From contig CAJTMB010000028.1 of assembly GCA_910577105.1 (NCBI GenBank), forward strand, positions 1 through 42,199: DNA of 42,199 nt, written 5' to 3'. The DNA is from an uncultured Lachnospiraceae bacterium. GTDB lineage: Bacteria; Bacillota; Clostridia; Lachnospirales; Lachnospiraceae. Below, one piece after another: positions 24,799-33,684 of the stretch. Numbering within the stretch: position 1 is the stretch's first letter; each line of letters starts with the position of its first letter. The translations under genes were made by a program, and so were the position numbers. A model generated the notes under the pieces. That model did not search any database, was not told where the DNA came from, and saw nothing but the letters and a program-made list of their open reading frames with translations.

Positions 24799-25626
24799 TC
24801 AGGGAAGAAAATCATATCCCAGTTCCACTGCCACATCTAAAACCGTTTTGCCGTCGTTGTTCTTTATCGTGATATCTGCACCTTCCTCAATCAGAAAATC
24901 ATAATTATCAAACATTTCCGCACGTATGGCATAAAAAAGCGCAGTCTCTCCATTGGCATCCCGTGCATCCAGCAAATCTTTTAACGGTCTTGTTTCATTA
25001 TGATAAAATTCCCGAAAATTATCTGTTTCCATCCATGCTGCCGCCTCATGTAAAACGGTACGCTCATACTCCGTATCCGTATAATGCCATTCTTCTACCC
25101 CATTTTCCCATAAATATATAATCGATAAAAATATACTTTTCTTGGTTTCCTCGCTGTATTCCTCAATTGAGTGGGGAATATACAAATATCCCGTATTGAT
25201 ATCCGCCCCATATTCAACCAGTAATCTTATCCTTTCATACATATCCCCGGAAAGACTATTACAAGCATAGCGGAGCGGATAATGGCCTTCATATCCCAAA
25301 TCAATTCTGTTGGGGTCTGCCCCTTTTTCCAGAAGCGCTTTAATTATACTGATATCCGCATTGTGGGAAACTGCGTAATACAACGGATAACCTGTCATAC
25401 TGGCACCCCCTGTAAATGTTCTGGCGACGCAATATGTCAGCATACACATTTCAAGCGTATTGACATCCGGCATTTTTTCAATGCACGCCAATGCTTTCTC
25501 TGTGTTACCCGCATCAATATATTGATAAAGCTTTGTTACCATATACTGCGAATAGGCATCGTATCCACTATACAAAAACAATCCGACAGCCAGTAATATA
25601 CCCAATCGTATTGCTATCTTTTTCAT
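24799..25626 (-). CDS. Membrane-anchored ankyrin-repeat protein
   Basis: 275 residues. N-terminal TM/signal (about 4-21) followed by ankyrin-type repeats: 'YPLYYAVSHNADISIIKALL', 'YPLRYACNS', 'GETALFYAIRAEMFDNYDFL' and 'DGKTVLDVAVELGY'. Ankyrin repeats bind other proteins; the N-terminal segment places them probably outside the membrane. AAGGAG lies about nine bases before ATG 25626. It starts 50 bases after the rRNA methyltransferase stop. The 185-base gap to 24613 holds no gene I can support. Confidence 0.75.
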   Translation of the reverse strand: MKKIAIRLGILLAVGLFLYSGYDAYSQYMVTKLYQYIDAGNTEKALACIEKMPDVNTLEMCMLTYCVARTFTGGASMTGYPLYYAVSHNADISIIKALLEKGADPNRIDLGYEGHYPLRYACNSLSGDMYERIRLLVEYGADINTGYLYIPHSIEEYSEETKKSIFLSIIYLWENGVEEWHYTDTEYERTVLHEAAAWMETDNFREFYHNETRPLKDLLDARDANGETALFYAIRAEMFDNYDFLIEEGADITIKNNDGKTVLDVAVELGYDFLP

Positions 25627-25675
25627 TTTTTCTGACTCTCCTTCTAAGTTCGTGCCTATATTTTTGCAGTATCCT

Positions 25676-27097
25676 TTAAAACTTGGATAAAAGAACCACC
25701 GTTTCCACATTCGCCGTCCACGGAAACTGGTCCACTGCCACTGCCTTTTTAACCACATAACCGTTTCCCAGAAAGACCTCCAAATCCCGCGCGAGGCTTG
25801 TAGGCTTACAGGAAATGTAGACAATTTTGTCCACACCGTAGCCGATGATTTTGGGAAGGGCCTTGGGATGGATGCCGTCACGGGGCGGGTCTAAAATTAT
25901 CATGTCCGGCTTTTCCGCGATATCATCCAAAACTTTCAATACGTCACCGGCAATAAACTCACAGTTGGAGAGATGATTTAACGATGCGTTCTTCCTTGCG
26001 GCATCGACTGCCTCCTCCACGATTTCCACGCCTATGACCTTACCGGCAACGGGCGCCATCAGTTGGGCAATGGTGCCGGTGCCGCTGTACAAATCGTAGA
26101 CCACCTTATCCGGCCTGCCGTCTGCATTTTTCCCCAGTTCGCCCACATACTCCCTTACGGTGCTGTAAAGCACTTCCGCGCCGTGGGAATTGGTCTGGAA
26201 AAAGGAAAAGGCGGAAATTTTAAACTTCAGGTCCAAAAGTTCCTCAAAGAAAAAATCCTGTCCATACAGGATACGGGTATTATCGCTTTGCACTACATCC
26301 GCAAGGGAATCATTGGTGATATGTAAGAGTCCCGCAAGCTTTCCATCCCGAAAGGCAAGTTCTTTCATTGCAGTGCAAAATCCCTGCAATAAAGCTTCTG
26401 TTGCCGAATCTTCCTGCATACCTGCATTCGGACGCTGCGAAGTCGTAACCAGCCCGATAAGAATCTCTCCGGTTTTGGATGCCTTCCTGACCAGAAGGTG
26501 CCGCAGGTAACCCTCATGGGTCAGTCTGTGGTAAAAGCTGATATCTTTTTCCGCAAAATAGGTAAGGGCAGTCTGCAATATGCTCCTGTAATCTTCATCC
26601 ACCAGTTTACAGTCCCCTACCGTTACAATATCATAAAAACTGCCCCTTTTATGCATTCCCAATGCAAGGGGACCGTCTTTTTCTTCATCTCCGAAAGAAA
26701 ACTCCATTTTATTACGGTATCCGTATACCTGTGGGCTTTTCTTGATACCCTCCCACACATACGGCTCCTGCTTTCCGGAAAGCGCCCCATCCAACAGTTT
26801 CTTTACCTGCTCTTCTTTTATTTTCACCTGTTCCTCATAGGAAAGGGACAGATAAGTACAACCTCCGCACAACCCAAAATGGGAACACGGACTGCCTGCT
26901 TCCAAAGGTGACTTCTCCATCACCTCCAAAAGACGGCCCTCCGCCTTCCCTTTTCTCACTTTGTTGACACGGAAGGTTACTTTCTGTCCGGGCAGGCTGT
27001 TCTTTACCACACAGGTTTCTTCTCCCACGCGGACTATGCCCTTGTTGGGAAAATCAATCCTTTCGACAATTCCCTCATATACCTGACCTTTTTTCAT
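25676..27097 (-). CDS. rlmD: 23S rRNA (uracil-5-)-methyltransferase, RlmD/RlmCD family
   Basis: 473 residues. An N-terminal TRAM domain (about 3-58) is followed by the Fe-S motif 'CSHFGLCGGC' and a fourth Cys in 'GDCKL'. The Rossmann methyltransferase domain contains 'YDLYSGTGTIAQ' (SAM site), 'ILDPPRDG' and the catalytic-cysteine motif 'YISCKPTSLARDL'. The enzyme makes 5-methyluridine in 23S rRNA. Gram-positive RlmCD modifies two sites, and which site applies here cannot be told. ATG 27097 is chosen because GGAGG lies five bases upstream; ATG 27109 contains that site. Confidence 0.9.
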   Translation of the reverse strand: MKKGQVYEGIVERIDFPNKGIVRVGEETCVVKNSLPGQKVTFRVNKVRKGKAEGRLLEVMEKSPLEAGSPCSHFGLCGGCTYLSLSYEEQVKIKEEQVKKLLDGALSGKQEPYVWEGIKKSPQVYGYRNKMEFSFGDEEKDGPLALGMHKRGSFYDIVTVGDCKLVDEDYRSILQTALTYFAEKDISFYHRLTHEGYLRHLLVRKASKTGEILIGLVTTSQRPNAGMQEDSATEALLQGFCTAMKELAFRDGKLAGLLHITNDSLADVVQSDNTRILYGQDFFFEELLDLKFKISAFSFFQTNSHGAEVLYSTVREYVGELGKNADGRPDKVVYDLYSGTGTIAQLMAPVAGKVIGVEIVEEAVDAARKNASLNHLSNCEFIAGDVLKVLDDIAEKPDMIILDPPRDGIHPKALPKIIGYGVDKIVYISCKPTSLARDLEVFLGNGYVVKKAVAVDQFPWTANVETVVLLSKF

Positions 27098-27128
27098 GAA
27101 ATCCTCCATGTATTATCCACTTTATGGA

Positions 27129-27422
27129 TTACTTCTCCGGTGTATCCTCTTCAAAAACATCGTCCTCGTCGTCATCCTCAAATTCGTCGCCAAATTCGTC
27201 TTCAAACTCATCCTCAAAATCTTCCAGATAATCCGGTCTCAGATAACGGTATACTGCATATGCAATGGCGGCAACCGCTGCAACCGCACCGATAATGGCA
27301 AGCACCCAGAGCACTGCATTTCCTGATTTCTTTTCTTCTTCTTTCTCTTTTTTGTGTAACAAATCATTGAGTTTCAGTTCATTTGCTTTCACCATGTCAA
27401 CCAAAGATTCCAGTTTGTTCAT
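27129..27422 (-). CDS. Small single-pass membrane protein with acidic C-terminal tail
   Basis: 97 residues: a charged, helical N terminus ('ANELKLNDLLHKKEKEEEKK'), one TM helix (about 36-60), and a 35-residue tail made almost entirely of Asp, Glu and Phe. Small proteins of this design are common in Lachnospiraceae. The function is unknown. It lies between pcrA and the rRNA methyltransferase gene on the same strand. Confidence 0.7.
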   Translation of the reverse strand: MNKLESLVDMVKANELKLNDLLHKKEKEEEKKSGNAVLWVLAIIGAVAAVAAIAYAVYRYLRPDYLEDFEDEFEDEFGDEFEDDDEDDVFEEDTPEK

Positions 27423-27498
27423 AAATAAACCCGCCTTTCTATACTTATCATAGTATGCCTCAATTTATAAATAGTATAGCATGATTGCATTTATTTTG

Positions 27499-29766
27499 CT
27501 ACACTCTTTTCAATTTTGCAAAAGATGCGTACATATTTTTTTGACCAGCCTGGTCAAACATCACTGTAACCTTGAAATCCCGCGGCTCTTTCTTTACGGA
27601 AAGCACCGTGCCTTCTCCATACTTGATATGTTTTACACGGTCGCCTTCTTCATAATCCAAAGCTTGGGGCGCTTCCATTGTCCCTCCTTTGGAAATACCC
27701 GCCAGATTGTTCAGGGCTCCAATCCCCTGGGCAATAAATGGCTTTCTGGCAGGCGCTGTCGCTTTCGGCCTGATGATTGCTTTTGGCCTGAAGTCATATT
27801 CCTCCTGTTCTTTCCGGCTGTCCTGCCGCAGGGAAGGAACGGTATTATCCAAAAGTGCAACCGGAATCTCTTTTACAAACCGGCTGATGGGATTGTATTG
27901 CGTTTCTCCCCTCACCATACGCATTTTGGCGCATGTAATGCTCAATTCCTCTTTTGCCCTTGTAATGCCCACATAGGCCAGCCTCCGCTCTTCTTCCATC
28001 TCCGCCTTGTCGTCTGCCGTAATCGTCATATAACTGGGAAAGACGCCATCCTCCAGACCTGCCAGATACACATGGGAAAATTCCAGTCCCTTTGCACTGT
28101 GAAGCGTCATCAGAAGCACCCTGCTTCCGCCGTCACCCACGCTGTCTATATCCGCCACAAGCGCAACTTCCTCCAGAAAACCACTTAAAGAGGTTTCGTC
28201 ATGGGTTTCTTCATAATCGGCAGCCTTGCTAATCAACTCATCAATATTGGCAATACGGTCCTCTGCATCCTCTTCCCCGGATTCTTCCAGTTCTTTCACA
28301 TATCCCGTAATCTCCAGTACATCCTCTATCAGCTGTTTCACACCGTAAAACTCCAGCTTACTCCTGAAAGCCTGCATCATCGTAACAAACGGTTCTATTT
28401 TTGCGGCTGCCCTGCCAAGCGTTGCAATCCGGGTATACTCCCTCAGCGCGTCATAAAAACTGATATTTTTTTCTTCCGCATAATCCTGCACCTTATCAAT
28501 ACTTGCCTGTCCGATTCCCCTTCTTGGCACATTGATTATGCGCTTTACCGCTATATCATCCTGTCCGTTATCAATCGTTTTCAGATATGCCAGAACATCT
28601 TTTATTTCCCTTCTGGCATAAAAATTGACACCGCCAACCACATTATACGGAATATTTTCGGCAATCATGCGCTCTTCCAAAAGACGCGACTGGGCATTGG
28701 TCCTGTAAAGCACGGCACAATCCCCGTAAGATGCTTCTCCCCGCCTGACCTTGTGTGCAATCTCATCCGCTATATACTCCGCCTCCTCATAAGCGGAGTC
28801 AAACTGCCTGAAGTGTACCCTGCTGCCGCCTTCTTTTTCCGTCCAAAGCGCCTTGTCCATGCGTCCTGTATTGTTTTTTATCACGGCATTGGCGGCATCC
28901 AGAATGACCTGTGTGGAACGGTAATTCTGTTCCAGCTTTATAACCTTTGCCTCCGGATATACCTTTTCAAAGTCCAGGATATTATGGATATTGGCTCCCC
29001 TGAACTTGTATATGGACTGGTCATCATCCCCCACCACGCAGAGATTGCGGTACTTATCCGCAAGCAGCCGGATAAGTTCAAACTGCGCCGTGTTGGTATC
29101 CTGATACTCATCCACCATAATATATTTGAATCTCTCCTGATAAGAATGCAATACTTCAGCGTCCGCTTTAAAAAGCTCTATGGTTTTTACTATCAAATCA
29201 TCAAAATCCAGCGCATTGTTTTTCTTTAAGGAATCCTGATACTCCTTATACACCATGGCAATTTTCTTTGCATGAAAATCCAGTCCCGCCTGCAGTTCAT
29301 ATTCAATCGGCGAAATCAATTCATCCTTCGCTGCAGAAATGGCGTTTAAAAGGCTTCTTTCCCTGTAAACTTTAGGGTCAAGCTCCAGCTTTTTCATGAT
29401 GGCTTTCATCAAAGTCTTCTGGTCGTCCGTGTCATAGATGGTAAAATGATTGTCATAGCCAATCCTGTCTATATAACGCCTGAGAATCCTGACACAGGTG
29501 GAATGAAAAGTTGCAACCCATACCTGCTCTGCACCCATTCCTATCAGCCTGTCCACCCTTTCCCGCATCTCACCTGCTGCCTTATTGGTAAAGGTAATTG
29601 CCAGTATGTTCCACGGATTTACTCCCATTTCATCTATCAGATATGCCATCCTGTGTATTAATACCCTTGTTTTTCCGCTTCCTGCGCCCGCCAGTATCAG
29701 AACCGGTCCGTCTACAGTAAGCGCACCTTGTTTCTGCGGTTCATTTAATGTATCATAAATACTCAT
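27499..29766 (-). CDS. pcrA: ATP-dependent DNA helicase PcrA/UvrD
   Basis: 755 residues, close to the family length. Superfamily 1 motifs are intact: Q motif 'LNEPQKQGA', Walker A 'AGAGSGKT' (26-33), 'ITFTNKAAGEMRERV', 'FHSTCVRIL', Walker B 'MVDEYQDTN', 'VGDDDQSIYKFRGA', 'LEQNYRS', 'LMTLHSAKGLEF' and 'EEERRLAYVGITRA'. The C terminus has the PcrA-type Tudor-like end ('GDRVKHIKYGEGTVL'). It unwinds DNA in repair and replication-conflict resolution. The start overlaps the end of the GGDEF-EAL gene by 14 bases, so the two are coupled. Confidence 0.95.
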   Translation of the reverse strand: MSIYDTLNEPQKQGALTVDGPVLILAGAGSGKTRVLIHRMAYLIDEMGVNPWNILAITFTNKAAGEMRERVDRLIGMGAEQVWVATFHSTCVRILRRYIDRIGYDNHFTIYDTDDQKTLMKAIMKKLELDPKVYRERSLLNAISAAKDELISPIEYELQAGLDFHAKKIAMVYKEYQDSLKKNNALDFDDLIVKTIELFKADAEVLHSYQERFKYIMVDEYQDTNTAQFELIRLLADKYRNLCVVGDDDQSIYKFRGANIHNILDFEKVYPEAKVIKLEQNYRSTQVILDAANAVIKNNTGRMDKALWTEKEGGSRVHFRQFDSAYEEAEYIADEIAHKVRRGEASYGDCAVLYRTNAQSRLLEERMIAENIPYNVVGGVNFYARREIKDVLAYLKTIDNGQDDIAVKRIINVPRRGIGQASIDKVQDYAEEKNISFYDALREYTRIATLGRAAAKIEPFVTMMQAFRSKLEFYGVKQLIEDVLEITGYVKELEESGEEDAEDRIANIDELISKAADYEETHDETSLSGFLEEVALVADIDSVGDGGSRVLLMTLHSAKGLEFSHVYLAGLEDGVFPSYMTITADDKAEMEEERRLAYVGITRAKEELSITCAKMRMVRGETQYNPISRFVKEIPVALLDNTVPSLRQDSRKEQEEYDFRPKAIIRPKATAPARKPFIAQGIGALNNLAGISKGGTMEAPQALDYEEGDRVKHIKYGEGTVLSVKKEPRDFKVTVMFDQAGQKNMYASFAKLKRV

Positions 29767-32700
29767 TTTGTTTATTAAACTCCTTCAAAAACTCTCTGAA
29801 TGCAAAAATTGTCATAGGCTTTGCATAATAATATCCCTGCACCATGTCGCAATCTGCATTTTTCAATAAATCAAGCTGTTCTTTGGTTTCTACTCCTTCC
29901 GCAATGACCTTGTATCCCAATTCTTTCATCATTTTGATAAGGTATTTCACAAACACCGGCGCCTTGGAATCCCTTCGTGCATATTCCAAAAACTTTTTAT
30001 CCAGCTTTATCACATCCGCTTCCACATTGGCCAGCACGTTCAGTGATGAATAGCCGCTGCCGAAATCATCTATGGAAATGGCAATCCCGTTTTGTTTCAA
30101 TTTCTTCAGGTTGCCGGTCAGGGTGGATAAATCCAGCATAAAAACAGATTCCGTTATTTCTGCCTCCAGATATCCTGACGGAATATTTTTTTCCTGTAAC
30201 CTACAGAATATTTGGTCCACAAAATCCGGCGCTTCATTGTGTCTTCTGGAAAAATTAACCGACACAGGCACTACCTGTTCCCCTGCGGACAACGCCTCCC
30301 TCAAATAGGATAACACCTGGTCCAGAACGGCAAAATCCACTTTCGTGATAAAACCGTTTTTTTCAAAAACCGGAATAAAACTGTCCGGATAAATCATGCT
30401 GCCATCCGCCTTCTGCCATCTGACTAACGCTTCCGCCCCCACCACCTTGCCGGTATGCAGGGAAATTTTCGGCTGAAGCCACGCCTGGAACTCTCCGTTT
30501 TTAAGCGCAGCCGTGCGATTTGCGGAAATAGATTTTTCTGCCTCGTTTTTCTCTTTGATTTCCTGATTGTATACAACCACTACTGTGCTTGTGGTCTGCT
30601 TTCCGTATTTCCTTGCAACATTCGCCCTGTCAATCGCATAGGACGGCATCTCCATCGCATCCATGGCACGGCTGAAACCGGACACCAGCACCAGATTGCT
30701 CTGACCATATTTCCGGTTTATCTTTTCACAGAATTTTCTGGTAGTTTCCAGATACGCCTTTCTTACCTCTTCTTCGTTTTCCCCTTCCAAAAGACCTACG
30801 AAATGGTCCGACGTGACACGTGTAAAATAAACACCTGTTTTCAGTTTCTGCACCTGTTCTGCAAAAGCCTTTAATATTTTGTCCCCTTCTGTATACCCGT
30901 ACAGTTCATTCATATATTGAAAATTGGCAAAATCAGAATAAACAAAATAAAAACTGTTCTCCTCATTCTCTTTCATATACTGTTCCGCCAGCGTAATAAA
31001 TCTTGGGTACTGAAGCAATCCTGTTAAGGCGTCATAATTTAGCTGGTATTCCACCTTGCTTTTTTCCCTCTCACTGTCATACTGCTGCCAGAGTTTATTG
31101 TATATGATTCCCGCAAGCCTGAACAGTACCTCTTTTTCTTTCTCCCAGCTACGGTCCTCATACCTGTCCAGAAATACAATATATCCCCGTTCCTTTTTTC
31201 CTTTATCAGGCCTGATAAACAGAATGGATTCCACCTGTTCTCCCGGCATCTTGCGTATCTCCGCCTTTCTTATTACAGCCATCCCTTTTTTGTCAAAATT
31301 GGTCCGGATATAAGACCATGCTGCCTTGGATTCCGGAAGGAATTTTTTTTCGGTCTGCCGTTTTTTCTTTCTGCTCCAATGGTACTTCTTTTCCAGAATA
31401 TTATTTTCATCGGAGATATAGACAATATCATCTATGTTAAAAAAACTGCATATCCTGTCAGATACCATTTTCAGACCGCTTTGTATATCCGAAACATTTT
31501 CAAGCAGTTCCAGCGCAAAAAGCACAAATTCATCTTCGCTCTGTATCAGGCCCTCTTCCCTGATATATTCTTCTTCCTCATCCCTTGTGAGATAACCGCT
31601 TTCAGGCACTTTCCCTTTTGCTTTCACAATGCGGTATCCGTTTTTATCTGCCTGTTTTACCTTGTATAATGCATAATCCGCCCATTGGAACAACTGGTCA
31701 AACTCTTTGCTGTCTCCGTCACACTGTGCAACGCCCACGCTGCAGGACACTTTTAAATCTTTCTCCTTATCTTTAAAAACATCCTGTATGGTGCTGTTTA
31801 ATGTAAACAAAAGTTCTTCGAGCCTCACCCTGGACATATCTTCCACATACGCAATAAATTCATCTCCACCGATTCTGCCCAGCAAGCCTTTCCTGACAGA
31901 ACTTTGTAATTCATCCGCAACCATACAAAGAACAGCATCACCCACCAGATGTCCGTTCGTATCATTTATCAATTTGAAATTATCCACATCTATAATAATC
32001 AGCCAGCTCGTCTGTCCCTTTTCCATCTCACGGAGCCTGTTCTTGATTTTACTCACAATAGTATGGTGATTGTACAGCCCTGTAAGCGAATCCCTTTCCA
32101 TGCTCAGGCGGAATTGCTCTTCTTTTTTCTTTCTTTCATCTATGTTCCTGATTCTTCCGATTACTTTAAACGGCCTGCCGCAGTAATCAAACAGCGTTGC
32201 CCCTTCTATCTCCACCCAGTGATACGTTGCATCTTTATGCCTTTTTTTCATTTCCGCATATATATGCTTTTTCCCTGTTTGCAAATCTTCGCTGAACTGT
32301 TTTAAACTATCACTGTCTTCCGGGAATATGTCCATCAACTTCTTTATATTTTTTACAAAATCCTTTGTAAAATACTCGTCACCCGGCATTTCTTCCTTCC
32401 GGCTGGTATAATCCATATAATCATTCTCAATGTCATATTCAAACAACATCTCACCTGACATCCCTGCAATGACATTCAGCTTTTCTTTCTCCTGCTCCAG
32501 TTTCAGGTAAGCTCTCTTAATCTCCGAAATATCCGTAAACATACATTGCAGAATAAGTCCGTCCCCATCCTGTAATACGGCAGCCTGTAACTGCCGCCAT
32601 TCTTTCCGGCATCCTTTCCTGCACACTTCAAATTCCGTCTGGAGCATTTCCCTGCTCTCCAGACATTCTTCAATCTTTTCTTTCAAGCAAAACCAGACCT

Positions 32701-32881
32701 CCCGGCAAAGAAGTCTGTCATAGCAATTCTCATATTTTTGTGTAAACTCTTCCTTTGTCATTTTTAACAAAGAAAAAAATCCTTCATTTGCACGTTCCAG
32801 CCGCAGACTTCCATCATATCGGAAGCTGCCTATCCCTACCGGAATCCTATACTGTTTATCCTTATCTGCCAATTGTATCAC
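29753..32881 (-). CDS. Multidomain PAS-GGDEF-GAF-like-GGDEF(degenerate)-EAL c-di-GMP protein
   Basis: About 1042 residues, no TM. Order: PAS (about 15-125), PAS (135-255), GGDEF domain with intact 'GRIGGDEF' (near 337) and no RxxD inhibitory site at the usual place, a GAF-like region (about 455-600), a second GGDEF-fold whose motif is 'TSDHF' (probably inactive), and EAL (about 800-1035). The EAL residues needed for hydrolysis are present: 'EALVRW', 'VNFS', 'EAEITES', 'DDFGSGYSS', 'IKLDKKF', 'AEGVET' and 'QGYYYAKP'. It may both make and break c-di-GMP. GTG 32881 is the assumed start; TTG 32872 is an alternative. Confidence 0.9.
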   Translation of the reverse strand: MIQLADKDKQYRIPVGIGSFRYDGSLRLERANEGFFSLLKMTKEEFTQKYENCYDRLLCREVWFCLKEKIEECLESREMLQTEFEVCRKGCRKEWRQLQAAVLQDGDGLILQCMFTDISEIKRAYLKLEQEKEKLNVIAGMSGEMLFEYDIENDYMDYTSRKEEMPGDEYFTKDFVKNIKKLMDIFPEDSDSLKQFSEDLQTGKKHIYAEMKKRHKDATYHWVEIEGATLFDYCGRPFKVIGRIRNIDERKKKEEQFRLSMERDSLTGLYNHHTIVSKIKNRLREMEKGQTSWLIIIDVDNFKLINDTNGHLVGDAVLCMVADELQSSVRKGLLGRIGGDEFIAYVEDMSRVRLEELLFTLNSTIQDVFKDKEKDLKVSCSVGVAQCDGDSKEFDQLFQWADYALYKVKQADKNGYRIVKAKGKVPESGYLTRDEEEEYIREEGLIQSEDEFVLFALELLENVSDIQSGLKMVSDRICSFFNIDDIVYISDENNILEKKYHWSRKKKRQTEKKFLPESKAAWSYIRTNFDKKGMAVIRKAEIRKMPGEQVESILFIRPDKGKKERGYIVFLDRYEDRSWEKEKEVLFRLAGIIYNKLWQQYDSEREKSKVEYQLNYDALTGLLQYPRFITLAEQYMKENEENSFYFVYSDFANFQYMNELYGYTEGDKILKAFAEQVQKLKTGVYFTRVTSDHFVGLLEGENEEEVRKAYLETTRKFCEKINRKYGQSNLVLVSGFSRAMDAMEMPSYAIDRANVARKYGKQTTSTVVVVYNQEIKEKNEAEKSISANRTAALKNGEFQAWLQPKISLHTGKVVGAEALVRWQKADGSMIYPDSFIPVFEKNGFITKVDFAVLDQVLSYLREALSAGEQVVPVSVNFSRRHNEAPDFVDQIFCRLQEKNIPSGYLEAEITESVFMLDLSTLTGNLKKLKQNGIAISIDDFGSGYSSLNVLANVEADVIKLDKKFLEYARRDSKAPVFVKYLIKMMKELGYKVIAEGVETKEQLDLLKNADCDMVQGYYYAKPMTIFAFREFLKEFNKQNEYL

Positions 32882-32905
32882 TTCCCCGACATCAACAAAC
32901 TTATT

Positions 32906-33667
32906 CTATACCAGTTTCACATCACTGAAATTCCAGGAACGGATGTTAAGTTCCACTATGGGTGTACCGCAATATGCACACACCTTCGCCCCCACACCCG
33001 AAAGCGGAGCCCCGCAGTTCGGACAGTTTACTCCCAATGCAGCATCCTGAAGGTTTTCCACAAAATCCCTGTCCTGAATATAAACGCATTCAACATTATA
33101 CTTGGCCTGTGTTTTGACACTGCGGCTGCCATCCATGACTTTCCCTGCCTTTTCCTTGCAGTAATAGTACTCTATGGCTGACTGGAAGACAATACTGCAT
33201 CTTCCCTTCTGCTTTCTGTACTGGTTTATTTCCGTCCTATGTATCTTCATCTGTTCGTACTGCACTTTTATGTCCTGGGAGCGGTGCATATCAATCTGCA
33301 TCCTGAGCTGTTCCTTAAGTTCTTCCATTCCTTCGGTAAGCAGGCTTTCATTGGACGCTCCTAAACTGCGCAGATAAGATATCAACACATTTTCCGCCCT
33401 TTTTTTCATCTCATCATAGTGAAATTCAGGAAACTCTCTTGTTATCTGGGGCAGATACAGGCCGGTTGCCGCCGATACGGACTTAGGCGTAGCGGCGTAC
33501 TCCGCTTCCACCTTGCCAAAGCCTTCCGCAAGGGAATCCGTTCCAAACGCCATCCGGGAAAAATCCCTGACTTTTTTCCTAACAGTCCGGTAGGCATAGT
33601 AACCTATGCCTACCAAACCGGAAAGAAGAACCAATATTATAATAATTCCAATCAATGTACTGTTCAT
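32906..33667 (-). CDS. Membrane-anchored Tim44-like protein with C-terminal zinc ribbon
   Basis: About 253 residues: N-terminal TM ('STLIGIIIILVLLSGLVGIG'), a Tim44-like region (about 55-205) with 'EYYYCKEKAGKVMDGS', and a zinc ribbon 'CPNCGAPL...CAYCGTP' near the end. ATG 33667 is chosen because GGAGAAG lies upstream; a GTG at 33685 overlaps it. It follows the SPFH/zinc-ribbon gene by 17 bases, and both carry zinc ribbons, so they may act together at the membrane. The Tim44 match is from memory. Confidence 0.65.
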   Translation of the reverse strand: MNSTLIGIIIILVLLSGLVGIGYYAYRTVRKKVRDFSRMAFGTDSLAEGFGKVEAEYAATPKSVSAATGLYLPQITREFPEFHYDEMKKRAENVLISYLRSLGASNESLLTEGMEELKEQLRMQIDMHRSQDIKVQYEQMKIHRTEINQYRKQKGRCSIVFQSAIEYYYCKEKAGKVMDGSRSVKTQAKYNVECVYIQDRDFVENLQDAALGVNCPNCGAPLSGVGAKVCAYCGTPIVELNIRSWNFSDVKLV

Positions 33668-33684
33668 GCGGGTATTCTTCTCCA

